Below, piece after piece: positions 43,936-55,189 of a stretch of 64,000 bases of DNA. Every line of letters starts with the position of its first letter. Positions within the stretch are counted from its first letter, which is position 1. The stretch lies in contig NC_069098.1 in the NCBI RefSeq assembly GCF_947172395.1, forward strand, positions 179,001 to 243,000, read 5' to 3'. Both the position numbers and the translations under genes were made by a program. This DNA is from Bicyclus anynana. Taxonomy: Eukaryota; Arthropoda; Insecta; Lepidoptera; Nymphalidae. The notes beneath the pieces were generated by a model, which saw nothing but the letters and a program-made list of their open reading frames with translations, did not search any database and was not told where the DNA came from.

Positions 43936-45560
43936 GGAAAATTGATACGTACTGAACTCGTACATAGTAGTAGTAATTTGACAAACCAGTGTGATAGATA
44001 AGTAGGTACTTACCTATGTCGCACACTGCAAGCGGCGACTGCCTGCCTGCATGTACACTAATACATATTGATACCTCTCCAACACCGCTCGGCAGCAGCG
44101 CCAGGCCCTCGCCACTCGCCACTCGGGACTTCAATATTCATTCCCTCACTCGAGGGCGCTCCAGCGCTAAAGGAAAATAGCAGCACGCGTGAACGATCTA
44201 AGGAGAAAATCATAAATGTAAAACTTAGCTATTGAATACGGAAATACTAAATTCATTTTTGTGCCCCTGCTGGTATGTAACACTTGTGCTTCAAAGACGT
44301 TCTCAACGCAACCTTAGGTACTTCATGTGGTATACCTACCTTCGAAGAATTGGGAGAAGCTTGCGTTGCGAAAGGTCACGCGGTGTAAGTCTATAAGCGA
44401 TGACTGTAAATCATCTGAAGCGTTTAGATGATTTAGACGTAAAAAGGGTACATTCGAAAGACCAGGTAGACGCCTACTTATACGAGTACCTACAACTACA
44501 ATAGTAGCGATCAATTATTTTGAAAGTCGTGCAACCGGACTTTTTAAGTTTGGTTCTGCCAGTCACCCGATGCACTAGACGTTGCAGCCGAGGTGTCGCC
44601 ATCGACGATCGTCATCGGTGTAGAATATTACCATTGACATAACGCGGCTTTCGGTTGGCAACAGAGTATTCAACATCAGTGCGATAGTTCCAGAAATAAG
44701 TCCTAAAATTCCATAATCTCACAATCTCTATCTTTATATAGATTGGAAATAAAAAAACGTTCAGATCATTAAAAACCAGTAAATAATAGGAGAAAATTCA
44801 CGGTTGAAAGTTGGTTCATAACTTTATAAGTGTCTGGTCTAGACTTCTCTACCTAGATACCTTCATAGTTATTATTTTGTACAAATTATTTTTTACCTCA
44901 AACATCGAGTATCTATTAAGTCCTGTTTAGGTATACAATTAAACAAAATACATAATTTATAATAGTTATAAACATGTGACTTCACTTTACTTTTCACTTC
45001 ATCACTTGCCATTCGTGCTGTCTTTAAAATATAAGGAATAGAACTACTCATACATTTGATCTTCCAATTCTTATATTTTGAATTTTTAAGCACATTGAGT
45101 TTGGTGTCATAATCGTAGTTAAAAAAATTAATTATGTGATTTGATACAGCTTATTGCATTTATTAGTTCCTTGCAACTGTCGCCATGTTATTTACAACTC
45201 GAACTAAGGCCGCTGTGTACGCCGGTACATAACTTCGCAACAGGCCGGAGCGCGCACACCAGCCCGCTCCGCACGCTCCGTACGCTCCGCACGCCGCTCA
45301 CGTTCTGGAGTGCAAATGAGCTAAAATGCGGTTGGCATTGTCAAATCTTCAGTTGCCTACAACAGCGCGTAACTGCCTATTTAAATATTGGCTTTCATGA
45401 TTGCTAATAATGTGTGAACTACATAGAACCGTCGAATACTGTTTCCGTAGTTCAGTAGGTATGTAGGAGTTTGCTGGCTTGCCTTTGATGTCCACATCAA
45501 AAATCGTAGACAGTTTTTTAAATTTTTGTTTCTAAATTAAAAGAATTTTCCACTAAATAG
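43936..45560. other. Intergenic with CpG patches, nothing firm
   Basis: GC-rich spots at 44030-44170 and 45205-45310 in AT-rich DNA. Short frames on both strands lack domains. Confidence 0.4.
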
Positions 45561-45564
45561 ATAA

Positions 45565-45640
45565 GCATCTGTTGAGTTCTTTATGGCTATTCTCAATAGA
45601 ACCCGCCTTCCGAACCTACAAATAGTCAAACTTGACGTTA
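45565..45640 (+). mobile_element. LINE L1x 3' UTR fragment
   Basis: 'gttgagttctttatgg', 'agaacccgccttccgaacc' and 'acaaatagtcaaacttgacg' match the LINE tail at 13665-13760. Confidence 0.65.
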
Positions 45641-45682
45641 CGATAATAATGTGTGTAACTTAGTAATTTACTTACGTTGTGT

Positions 45683-45782
45683 GTAACTCTTTCTATTTAT
45701 TTACTACGTAGTAAGTAGTATTAGATTATAGTATTAGAGTATAGATTTATTTACGTCGTAGTAAGTAAATAGAAAGAGTTAC
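45683..45782. repeat. Inverted repeat with 26 bp arms
   Basis: Arms 45683-45708 and 45757-45782 are reverse complements with one mismatch ('gtaactctttctattt' against 'aaatagaaagagttac'). The 48-base centre begins with a TACTACGTAGTA palindrome. Confidence 0.9.
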
Positions 45783-46530
45783 GTAATCCTAAATAAGTAA
45801 CATCGAATATAATATGTATATAATAGAGACTACAACTGACAAAGATTCGTGATTTACAAACCAAGCTTTAGAAAATACTCATCGCTTGTTTTACTCTCGA
45901 ACTGGTAGGTACTTGAAGGAAGACTAAACGATGGAAATGATAAATGGTCTATATTAGCGCAATAAATCCTCCAGGCGTCATGTAAACAGTCGCGATCGGT
46001 GCGTGCGGCACTCGTTCTCGTGCGGTTAGCGATCAGCTTAACGGTCGAGCATAAAGATAAGTACATAAGGCCTACAACCGCAGGGAATGTAAATAAGAGG
46101 AAAATACGAGGTAAATAAATAAAGAATAAATAGTCGCCGCGGAGTAGGCGGCGGCTTAATGAGATCATTTCGTCTGTATCTCACCGAGCATTATCCCTCT
46201 CAGCGCGCCCGCGGGCCTGGGCAGCTGCGGCCTCGTCTCCTCCTGCACCACTCCGCGGAGAAACTCTCAAGTGTGACAGAGACGAGCGAGGAGTCTGAGG
46301 ACTAGGGTACAGGTAGTGACTGAATGACTTTTTGAATGACTTCGTTCACCATCATCATTAATTTAATGTTTCATTTGTTTTCATTTGCATCACAATCATT
46401 TCAAGTAGGTATAGATTCGTAGCACACATTAAACATTTTCTATGCTTCCCTAAATAATGACCAAAAGAAGAATTTATATTAAAAGATATAATACATAGGA
46501 GTAGGAATACTTATTGTTAACACAGTGCAA
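45783..46530. other. Intergenic, nothing recognised
   Basis: GC-rich spot 46185-46300; otherwise AT-rich. No gene. Confidence 0.4.
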
Positions 46531-46533
46531 GAA

Positions 46534-48150
46534 TATAAAGGAAAAGTTCGTAGGCTGACACATACATGACGATACTAGTATTCAATCAATATGATTTTTA
46601 GTTATCCCTAACCTTCAAAAACACGTGTATAAATTTGACAGCTGTTACACAATCAATATTCGAGTTATAGCATTTTAGTGAAGCTACTTTTGTTACTTGA
46701 AAAAAAAAATGGATAAAAAGGAATTTTATCCTACTTCTTAGTATCACACTAATATTATACATACGAAAGTTTTTATGTTTGAATGTTTGTTAATCTTTAA
46801 CGCCACTACTACTGACGTGATTGGGCTGAAATTTGGAATGGAAATAGATTTTACTCTGGATTAACACGAAGGCTACTTTTTATCCCGAAAAAAGTCATGG
46901 TTACCCAAGATTTGCGAAAACTGATAATTTTGATGATATGAATGTTTGTTACTCTTTCACGCCTCGACTACTGAACCGAATTATCTGAAATTTGGTATTA
47001 AGCTATATTATAGCCTAGATTAACATATAGGCTTTTTATCCCGGAAAAATCCATGGTTCCCCAGGGTGAAAAACTAAATTCCACGCGGACGAAGTCGTGA
47101 GCGTCCGCTAGTGTGCTAATAAAGCATTGCTTTGTGGCGAAAAAATGACTACTAAAGTCAAGGCTTGGCTTGATAAACATTATTCGGGCTTTGCACCTGG
47201 AAAATCAACCACAGACAAGTGGTTTACTAAATTTAAACAACGCAAAATGAGTACCGAGGATGGTGCGTGCACTGGACGCCACAAAGAGGCTGTCACCGAC
47301 GGAAATATATCCACAAAATAATTTCGCATAGACGTAAATTGAAGTTAATTGAGATGGTTGAGACCCTAAATATATAAAAGGAACGGTTTGGACATATCGT
47401 GAATGAATATATGGATGTGCAAAAGCACTGTTTAAAGTGGGTGGGTGTAAGATCACAATCAACCAAAAACAACAACGAATCGATGATTTTAAGCAGTGTT
47501 CAAGCGTAATAAAACCGAATTATTGCGTCGATATGTGGCAAGGGATGAACCATGGCTCCATCATTTTACACTGGAGTCCATTCGACAGTTATCCGAGTGG
47601 AGTACAAGTGATGAACCGAGTGCAAAGCGCGAAAAGACATAAAAGCAATATTTTGACTATTATTATTATATATATTCATTGACTATCTAAAAAAGGGAAA
47701 AACCATAAACAGCGACTACTACGTAGCGTTATTGGAGCGTTTAAAAGAGAAAATCGAGGATAATCTGCATTTGAAGAAGAAGAAAGTGCTGCTTCTTTAA
47801 GACAACGCACCGTGTCATGGTGTGATGGCAAAATTGTATGAATTTTGCTTCGAATAGCTTCCGCACCTACCGTATTCTCCATATCAGGTCCCCAGCGACA
47901 TTTGCCTGTTCAGTTCCTCAGATGTCAAGAATATATTCGCTCGACGGAAATTTCGCGCTGATGAAGAGGTAGTCGCTGAAACTAAAGCCTATTTTAAGGC
48001 TAAAGATAAATCGTACTATTAAAATGGTATCAAAATTTGTATGACTGCTTTAGTCGTTGTATCGCACTTGAAGGCAACAATATTGAATAACTAGATAAAA
48101 TTCTATAATTATTTTTTTCTATGGTAGCCTACGAACTTTTCAGCCCACCT
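46534..48150 (+). pseudogene. Inactive mariner transposon (irritans-like), with an inserted repeat
   Basis: Terminal inverted repeats share AAAAGTTCGTAGGCT at the left (46542-46556) and its complement at the right (48125-48139). The transposase starts MDKKEF (46710) and, after an insertion, continues VLIKHCF (47110), then KVKAWLDKHYSGFAPGKST, MSTEDGACTGRHKEAVTDGN, and the catalytic part around ARDEPWLHH (frame-shifted), SKKGKTINSDYYVALLERLK, LLLQDNAPCHG and LPHLPYSPY. The expected third catalytic Asp in the PSD motif is readable in 'VPSDICLF'. Several stops and frameshifts make it dead. Tc1/mariner elements move by DDE/D cut-and-paste at TA sites. Confidence 0.9.
46734..47109 (+). mobile_element. 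Helitron-like repeat inserted in mariner transposase
   Basis: 'cactaatattatacatacga', 'gttaatctttaacgccac', 'ggctactttttatcccg' (twice in variant form), ending 'cgcggacgaagtcgtgagcg' and 'tccgctagt'. It falls directly between codons for MDKKEF and VLIKHC of the mariner, which are contiguous in the transposase family. Confidence 0.8.
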
Positions 48151-48679
48151 AATACCTACGTACCTAATAGATATCACTGTAACCCGTCAGACTGACCCGA
48201 CAGTAGGGTTTCTTGTGACAGAGCTCCGAAAAGGATCGGAGCTCGCTTTGGCATCTGAGCAAGATTGTCTGTGAAATTACAGATATTTCTTAACATCTCT
48301 GCATTTTCTTAACTTCAAACATCTTCGATCGCAGGCATGGTAGGTTTTATGTGGCCTGTGCTCAGCTAGATAATGTTCTGTTGTAGGCGATGGCTATCAA
48401 AGTCGTAAATCAAGATTATTCGGTAACAACGACCACGTTTTTCAAGAGAATGAAATGATTTTCCTCACAAGAAATAATGAAAAATGGGTTTGTTAGGTCT
48501 CATAGTTCCACATCCAAATTATCTAAGTTCATGCTTAGACGATGAAAGAGTTCATGCTTGAAGAAATGGTAACTCTTTGAAAAACATCGTTGGAAATTTA
48601 ATTTTAATGGTCTCTGCCGAACGTTTGTCACGAAACTAGGTCTGGTGACTGAGGACATGATATATTTTTTTATATTATC
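48151..48679. other. Intergenic, nothing firm
   Basis: Contains a GAGCTCCGA-aaagga-TCGGAGCTC hairpin (48220-48243). No gene. Confidence 0.4.
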
Positions 48680-48875
48680 TATACTCATATTATAAAGAGG
48701 TAAAGTTTGTGCTGTTGTAGGGGGTATGCTCTGGATCTAATGGAACCGATTTTGAAAATTATTTTACTAGAAGGCAACGTTGTTTGTGAGTGTCATTGGC
48801 TAAATTTCATCCTCGTATTCTCACGGAAACGGGAACTTCGCGGACGAAACCGTGGGGCGGCGGCTACTTTAAGTG
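48680..48875 (+). mobile_element. Helitron-like repeat fragment
   Basis: 'actcatattataaagaggta' at the start, 'aattttactagaaggcaacg' and 'acttcgcggacgaaaccgtg' near the end. Confidence 0.5.
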
Positions 48876-49118
48876 CATTTAGGGTAATCAGGGTAGGTAT
48901 AAATATTTTAATATTTATGAAGAGCATGGGCTGTTAACATTTTAGCTTTTAAAAATGGATGAAGCTCTGCCCAACACGTAGATGCCTGCTAGAGATATCG
49001 GAATTGGTTCACTTTATCCTCCGAAAGATATCGAGCTAGTGTCCGAAAGACATCACTACTAGCCGCAAAGTAAGCGTATGGACTGTGTTATGGATGTACT
49101 AAGATAGTGGATATCATG
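48876..49118. other. Spacer, nothing recognised
   Basis: No gene. Confidence 0.4.
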
Positions 49119-49119
49119 T

Positions 49120-49290
49120 ACTAACTGACGCCATGCGGTTCCCGTTCACGGAGTAGGTAATACGGGGATAATATATAGCCTTCCTCGATAAATGGGCTCA
49201 AAAAAGATTTTTTCAAATTAAACCAGTAGTTAGAGATTAGCGCGTTCAACCAAACAAACATACAAAGTCTTCAGCTTTATAATATTAGTT
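49120..49290 (-). mobile_element. Helitron-like repeat fragment
   Basis: 'tgacgccatgcggttcccgt', 'aatacggggataatatatag', 'ctcgataaatgggct', 'tcttcagctttataatatta'; the same order as 43768-43935. Confidence 0.6.
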
Positions 49291-49500
49291 TACATATTAA
49301 AGTATATACGTATCACGTACCTACGTTGTATCACGTGAAGTTGTCACGTCACGTAGCTGTGTTTCATATTAAATTTATATTAATAAACTACATAAGGAAA
49401 ACAACCGATGTTCATAGAAATATTTTACCAGTTGTGGTAATCGAACCCACGGCCGTAGATGCAGTCGTCTAACCGTGACTGAATGACGTAGCAGTTTGTA
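49291..49500. other. Spacer with tRNA-like SINE-head remnant
   Basis: The minus strand from about 49495 reads GGTTAGACGACTGCATCTAC and GTGGGTTCGATTACC, an A/B-box-like pair, so a SINE head remnant is likely at 49430-49495. Confidence 0.45.
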
Positions 49501-49935
49501 ATCGTGAAACCACTACAAGCCACTGAAAAATCTTGCTATACTTGTGGTGAAGCTATAGGAACAGCAAGCCACTTGCTGTGCTTGGATGCAAGGTGCTCCT
49601 GGATAGGGGTCTTTACTCACGTCGTCATGATAGAGTACTTCAAATTATACGTGAAGCTATAAGCCTTTTAGTAGCTAGAGCTCAAAAAGGATTGACTACA
49701 AATATCATCTAGTAAGCCTTACTCAAACTTAGGTTCTGCACCTGATTGGATTTTATTAATGGATACGTATGAAAAGCATTATAAAATCCCAGTGGATGTC
49801 GCTATTTCGAGATCTAGACCAGACATTTTCCTTTTGTCCAAACAAGCTAAGAAAATAGTACTTGTAGACTTACTGTGCCGTGGTAGACTAACATTCCGAA
49901 GGATACAAGCGAATAAATATTTATATATATATATA
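49501..49935 (+). pseudogene. R4/Dong-type LINE, upstream half
   Basis: Translation in two frames gives KSCYTCGEAIGTASHLLC (zinc-knuckle end), LLDRGLYSRRHDRVLQII with REAISLLVARAQK, then DVAISRSRPDIFLLSKQAKK and IVLVDLL. The RPD...VDL pattern is the restriction-like endonuclease core of R2/R4-type LINEs. The continuation is at 50346-50640. Confidence 0.75.
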
Positions 49936-49938
49936 TAA
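49918..49938. repeat. (TA)n microsatellite at the LINE junction
   Basis: TATATA run where the R4 reading breaks off. Confidence 0.85.
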
Positions 49939-49964
49939 CAGTATAATATATGTAAGACAAAATA

Positions 49965-50345
49965 TTAATTTGTACAGACGAAAAGGAGATTTAAACCCAC
50001 GTCTTACTAGACACGGGCATAAGTTGGTTATTTCTGCATATCATCTCCAAAGAGTAAAAGAATCTTTTGTAGGTTTGGGTATACTCTTCTATAATAAGAT
50101 CCCCAAGACTGTGATGGACCTGCCAATGCATAGCTTTAAGCAATGTGTTAAAAACATTTACTTAGTCGAGGGTACTACAGCATTGATGAGTTTCTTAATG
50201 ATAGAGATGCTTGGAGGCCGTTGGATCACCTTCCACCTTCACACAGGAAGTAAAACTATAAGAAATGTAAACAGTAATTGTTATCAATTGTAAATTATAA
50301 TACTGTATGACTTTTTCAAAAGAGCAACTGTTGAGTTTCTTGCCT
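49965..50345 (+). pseudogene. LINE L1x fragment interrupting the R4 element
   Basis: Frame from 49970: NLYRRKGDLNPRLTRHG, GLGILFYNKIPKTVMDLPM and FKQCVKNIYL, a typical LINE C-terminal 'FYNKLP...FK' pattern, followed by the 3' UTR 'gagcaactgttgagtttctt', shared with 13530-13700. Confidence 0.7.
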
Positions 50346-50640
50346 AACAAATGAACTAACTAAAAATGGCTATGTAGCTGGTCTGTACGCCGTAGAAGTC
50401 GGAGCGAGAGGATTACCAGCAAAATCTCTCTATAACTTGCTTAAAGACCTTGGCCTCTCTAGAAGTGCAGCTAGTTCTTTAATAGAACGAGTATCCAAAG
50501 CTGCTCTAATAGGATCTTATCAAATTTGGCTAGGCAGGGAGAACAACACGAGCAGAGAATCGATCGTCAAGGAATTCCATAACCCTACATCCTGTTGTTC
50601 TTCTCTCTACCACGCGATGGACCCGACACCCGCACGGTGA
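50346..50640 (+). pseudogene. R4/Dong-type LINE, C-terminal end
   Basis: An open frame reads ELTKNGYVAGLYAVEVGARG, LPAKSLYNLLKDLGLSRSAA, SSLIERVSKAALIGSYQIWL and GRENN, the well-known C-terminus of R4-clade elements. It resumes where the upstream half (49501-49935) is broken by LINE L1x. Confidence 0.85.
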
Positions 50641-51271
50641 ATCCATGGAATGCTAAGATATTCGTCTCTATTTACAATCACAAACAAGTTTCATAAGAAA
50701 AAGAAAATATCGTAAAGTTGTCTTTATTTACCGTTCGAAATGTTTACAACTGCAGTCAAGTTCCACTTACACGTACAGGTGGATTTTATAAAGTCATCTT
50801 AAAAGTGATCTCGTAAACGTTTCTGTGTGAGTGACGCGGGGACGAGTGTCAGATGGGATGCTGAGGCGCTGAGGTCGCTTCACGCGCCGCTGCCTCGATC
50901 TCGCGACTTATCACACGAATATTCTCGTATGCATTTATATTGACAACATTTTCTTTCCCATTTTCCTCGCAAATATCCATTTATATTGAATTGGAATATC
51001 GTCCTATTTCTTATCTCATAAATATTTCACACATCACAATATAAAATTGTGTGATGCTGTTGTATCGATAGTGAACTGATTTTGTTTTTTGTTTTGTTTA
51101 TTTTGTTTTATTTATGTTGGTATGGACGTATGATGCGAAGGGGTAAAAGTCATTAATTACCACATGAATGCTGAAATTGCAGGAAGGATACAAGAGGAGA
51201 GGAAGGGCTGAGAGGGGATTGTTTGTTGTGTACTGAGTGATGAGTAATATTATAGCGATTTACCTTAGAGC
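50641..51271. other. Intergenic, nothing recognised
   Basis: GC-rich spot 50830-50910; rest AT-rich. No gene. Confidence 0.4.
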
Positions 51272-51603
51272 ATGGGAACGTTGAAGAGCCGTGATAGCCC
51301 AGTGGATATGACCTCTGCCTCCGATTCCGGAGGGTGTGGGTTCGAATCCGGTCCGGGGCATGCACCTCCAACTTTTCAGTTGTGTGCATTTTAAGAAATT
51401 GAATATCATGTGTCTCAATCGGTGAAGGAAAACATCGTGAGGAAACCTGCATACCAGAGAATTATCTTAATTCTCTGCGTGTGTGAAGTCTGCCAATCCG
51501 CATTGGGTCAGCGTGGTAGACTATTGGCCTAACCCCTCTCATTCTAAGAGGAGACTCGAGCTCAGCAGTGAGCCGAATATGGGTTGATGACGATGGGAAC
51601 GTT
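51272..51603 (+). mobile_element. SINE family B, full-length plus-strand copy with target-site duplication
   Basis: The element spans 51283-51592 between two copies of ATGGGAACGTT (51272-51282, 51593-51603). The head is tRNA-like: 'gccgtgatagcccagtgg' (A box) and 'gtgggttcgaatccggtc' (B box). The body runs 'ggtgaaggaaaacatcgtga' and 'ctctgcgtgtgtgaagtctg' to 'gtgagccgaatatgggttga' and a short GAT/GAC tail. The best-preserved copy of the seven in this window, with intact internal promoter boxes. Confidence 0.95.
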
Positions 51604-51714
51604 CAGTTCATTACGTCTACAAAATAAAAAAAAATACACCTTTCTCAGAGTTTCATTACACGTCGAATAAGCTATCGCTTGTATTCCTTCCTTTCATTCC
51701 AACGATTTATCGCA
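51604..51714. other. Spacer, nothing recognised
   Basis: AT-rich. Confidence 0.4.
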
Positions 51715-51800
51715 GGTTTTAACCGACTACAAAAAAGGAGGAGGTTCTCAATTTGACGCGTATGTTTTTTTTTAGAAGATTATTCCTTGACAAGTCTATA
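51715..51800 (+). repeat. Dispersed repeat R fragment
   Basis: 'ttttaaccgactacaaaaaa' then 'ggaggaggttctcaatttga', the widespread motif also at 37400-37440 (inverted) and 52388-52415. Confidence 0.6.
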
Positions 51801-52185
51801 ACAATATGTAGATAAGTAGGTACGTACATCAACCTTTAGTTGTCTTCAACTTTGCTAATATAGTGTTAGGTGTTTAATTTTTTTTCAACTTTAACTTTTT
51901 CAAACATTATTAAAACATCTTGATTCAGGCGTAAATATACATTATGTTATAAAATGGTACCTATAGATTTTTTGCAAAAAGTGCTTTGAAATAAACCTGC
52001 ACCGCCCGAAATAATATTTTTATTAGAGATCGGTAAAATGAGTCGATCCAGTATGTAGTATGTACGTGGCAGTCGAGTTGTTCTGCTGACGGTACCCGAG
52101 CGCGCCGCGGGCCGCCTTCTGTAGGTACATACAGGGCATTGACGTTATACACACCCATTATACTTAACTGAAATTATTTTATACT
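51801..52185. other. Intergenic, nothing recognised
   Basis: Short GC-rich spot at 52085-52125 (includes CGCGCCGCGGGCC). No gene. Confidence 0.4.
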
Positions 52186-52239
52186 ATACATAATATACAG
52201 TATAGTATATTACATTATACTATACTGTATATTATGTAT
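52186..52239. repeat. Perfect hairpin, 24 bp arms, 6-base loop
   Basis: Arms 52186-52209 and 52216-52239 are exact reverse complements built of ATAC/TATA words; loop TTACAT. Confidence 0.95.
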
Positions 52240-52384
52240 TTTTATTTATTTCGTATTTTCCTTTATTTGACACACGTTTTAACTCAATTTAGGTATACAA
52301 ATTAAATCCTAATTTAACCAAATTTACATAACGTTAAAAATAAAACTTACATTCAGACTAATGAAAATATTGTTTATTTATTTT
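52240..52384. other. Spacer, nothing recognised
   Basis: AT-rich. Confidence 0.4.
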
Positions 52385-53345
52385 ATTAACCGACTTCCAA
52401 AAAGGAGGAGGTTCTACGTTCGGCTGTATGTATGTTTTTTTTTTATGTATGTCCAGCGATAATTCCGTCATTTATTGGCCGATTTTGAAAATTCTTTTTT
52501 TGTTTTGAAGGGTTTAATTCCAGGGTGGTCCCATTTTTTTCATGTCAGGATCTGATGATGGCATCCTGGAGAATTCGAGGGAAACTTTCGAAAATTGTAG
52601 AGACAGCTTTGTTAGTGTTAGTTTGTTAGTGTTTCCATAAGGTATTTTAAACCACTACAATTTTATGAAGGTCTGGAGTTGGTCTGATGATGGAGCCGAA
52701 GGCGAGTGAAGAGTACTCGACGGTACACAGTAGCTACCTTGTGTTTGGACTTGATAAATTTGTATTGATGAGATCTTTCCACCTAGATGGGTTTTGACTG
52801 TATTAGGGGTCTGGTGATGAAGACGAAGGAGAGTGAAGAGAACTCCTCGACGGTTCACGGTAGCTACCTTGTGTTTGGACTTGATAAATTAGTATTGATG
52901 AGAACTTTCCACCTAGATGGGTTGTCACTGTATTAAGGGTCTGGTGATGAAGACGAAGGATATAAAAGTATATATACGAGTGGATATAAAAGGGGAGTGA
53001 AATTTTGTAAATGAGTTAAGGTAGTATTCTCAAAATTGGGGTTGTAGGATTTAGGTACTTATCATAAAAAATAACGTTTCAGCTAATTGCTTATCAATTT
53101 TTGTTCGCACTCCGTAGGTATGCTAACACTAAAAATGAAAAAATAAAAATTTTAATAAAAAAAATTCAACCGACTTCCAACTCAAAAATAACCTAAACTA
53201 AAAAGCAAAAAATAACATCTTACCTATGTGTTACCTTCTGATCAGTTTGAAGGCGGTGCCAAGGCAGTGATGTTTCAATTCAAGCCGTTTAAATTACGTA
53301 ATTTCTGTAGTTCTTTCAGAAACGGCTTTAATGAAAACACTGTAT
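52385..53345 (+). repeat. Dispersed repeat R, long copy with internal tandem units
   Basis: Starts 'ccgacttccaaaaaggagga', then 'ggccgattttgaaaattctt', 'ctgatgatggcatcctggag'; a tandem part (52683-52960); and 'ttctgatcagtttgaaggcg' near the end. These words occur together in many lepidopteran intergenic regions. Whether it is a LINE tail or a DNA element cannot be settled from one copy. No open frame. Confidence 0.6.
52683..52960 (+). repeat. Tandem repeat, period about 128 bp, 2.2 copies
   Basis: Copies start at 52683, 52811 and 52940 ('ctgatgatggagccgaagg' / 'ctggtgatgaagacgaagg'). 'gtagctaccttgtgtttgga' and 'ctttccacctagatgggtt' recur in each. Confidence 0.9.
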
Positions 53346-54719
53346 TTTACTAGATTACTTAATTATAAATTTAGCCGAAATAATATTCACCAACAGGGGA
53401 AATAAGCTGGTTTCATTATTTCACACCGAACGTAGTGATTTCTGTATCCTCTTTGATGCGTACTTCATTGATTGTCAGTTGTCTTTTGCAAACGCGGGCT
53501 GTTAATGTCAAAGTCAATTAATAATGGAGATGTCATTGTCAAATATCATTAATCATAATTTGATTAGACATGCCATAAAATCAAAAATAAATAATTCAAT
53601 ACAATTATTGTATTGAATTGATTAGACATGTCAAGTTAGTGTCAAATCCTTACCTGTCAGTGAGACAGATAATGCAATAAATTTTATGTCAAAGGGATAC
53701 GAAACATTGTAACAAGTAATTTACCTGATTAGGCAAATATAGATTTCTTTGAAAATTGCGCTAATGGCCAATTTTTAGCTTAGTACCAGTACAAACATTA
53801 ACATAATTCCTTTCGTAAAATGTCTTCTTGTATTCTGCGTCAGGTGTTCTGTGGACGTGTTATCCCGTTAGGTACCTACACTCGGAGGTATATAATAAGT
53901 GTAATCGCGTGAACTTAATTTTCCTCCCCCTCTGAATCGTACACGCAATCTTTTCATCAAATAAGAAAACAGGAGAGCGAGGAATAATGAGCCTTGCGTG
54001 AACGTAATAAGGTCGATAAATTATTATAAAAGTCTGGTGTGGATGGACGCCGTCAATCGGGGACACAGCTTCCGATTCAGCGGTGGACTTCAGGGCTGTG
54101 CCGGACGCATGCTTTTGATAGATATAAAATATACCGATCAACTTGAGAATCTCCTCCATTTTGCAATCGGTTAATAAAAAGCATTGTCTACTCCACAGAA
54201 TATAGGAAACACGAATAGTCTTGTACAACACGAAAGAAACGAAGGAAACACGAATAATCTTACAAATTCTTCATTTTGAATCTTTTATCAGATTATAAAT
54301 ATCTTAAATAGTTTTGAGTTATAAGTCAAAAACCGAACCCCTTCTTTTATTTTTGTTAATTGTTTGTAACTTTTGCAATTTTTGCGAGCAGGCCTCCATT
54401 TTTTTCAAAAACTATCTACAATCAATTCCGAATCGAATGACATCTCAACCATTTTTATAGGAGACGGAGAACTGTTTTTTGACCTAAATGGCACATGTGA
54501 ACATGACTATAAATGTAGTGGTCTACTCTAGGAACTCATTACGAACCTATTTAAGACAAGATTTTCCATTTATAATTATTAATATTATTAGAGTTCCTAC
54601 CCTAGTTAAAAACTCTGTGCACGTCAATGGTGGCTTTATTTGTGTTATTAAAATTATATTTTTTAAGAATCATATGATGATAACGATGATTTTTTAAAAA
54701 ATAAAAGTCACGTCAGTCG
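53346..54719. other. AT-rich intergenic, nothing firm
   Basis: Small palindrome around 53591-53620 (aattcaatacaa/ttgtattgaatt). 54125-54175 is a decayed piece of repeat R ('gagaatctcctccattttgc'). Short frames at 53860-54231 and 54488-54697 have no domain. Confidence 0.4.
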
Positions 54720-55188
54720 ATGGCCATTCCAAGGCCATTGTTGGTTTTGTTGAATTTCAATCGACTAAAACCCTACTGAGTTCCGCTTCGTCGCCTGCTG
54801 ACTTACCCTGGAATTCATAGTCGTGAAGTGAACAATCCCCCACAAACCAATATTCAGTATTCACCCAGGGGCTGACTATTGAATCATCCTTCATTGCATT
54901 TCATAAACAAACTACTGGAGAGCCCCTAGGTGACTGGAGTTTCAAGCAAATGTTGTCTATGATTTTACATTAGATCTTTGAAAATTCTGTGACACAACCA
55001 CAGAGAGACGTATTTTGTTAATTCTCTGACATTTTACAAAATAATTGAGTTTCTAATATTTTCATTTACTTTTTGTTTTTATTTATCGTAGTAAAATTTA
55101 ATTCGTTCAAGTGTACAATAGATCAGTTTTATCAAAAAGTTTCTTTCTCACAAGAAGGAGTTGTTAGAAAAATATTGAAGTTATGTGG
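54720..55188. other. Intergenic, nothing recognised
   Basis: No gene or repeat named. Confidence 0.4.
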
Positions 55189-55189
55189 A

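Noticed and set aside
48220..48243. GAGCTCCGA hairpin resembling a bacterial terminator
   Set aside because: Nuclear insect DNA; no adjacent operon or U-run logic applies, and a single 9 bp stem is unremarkable.
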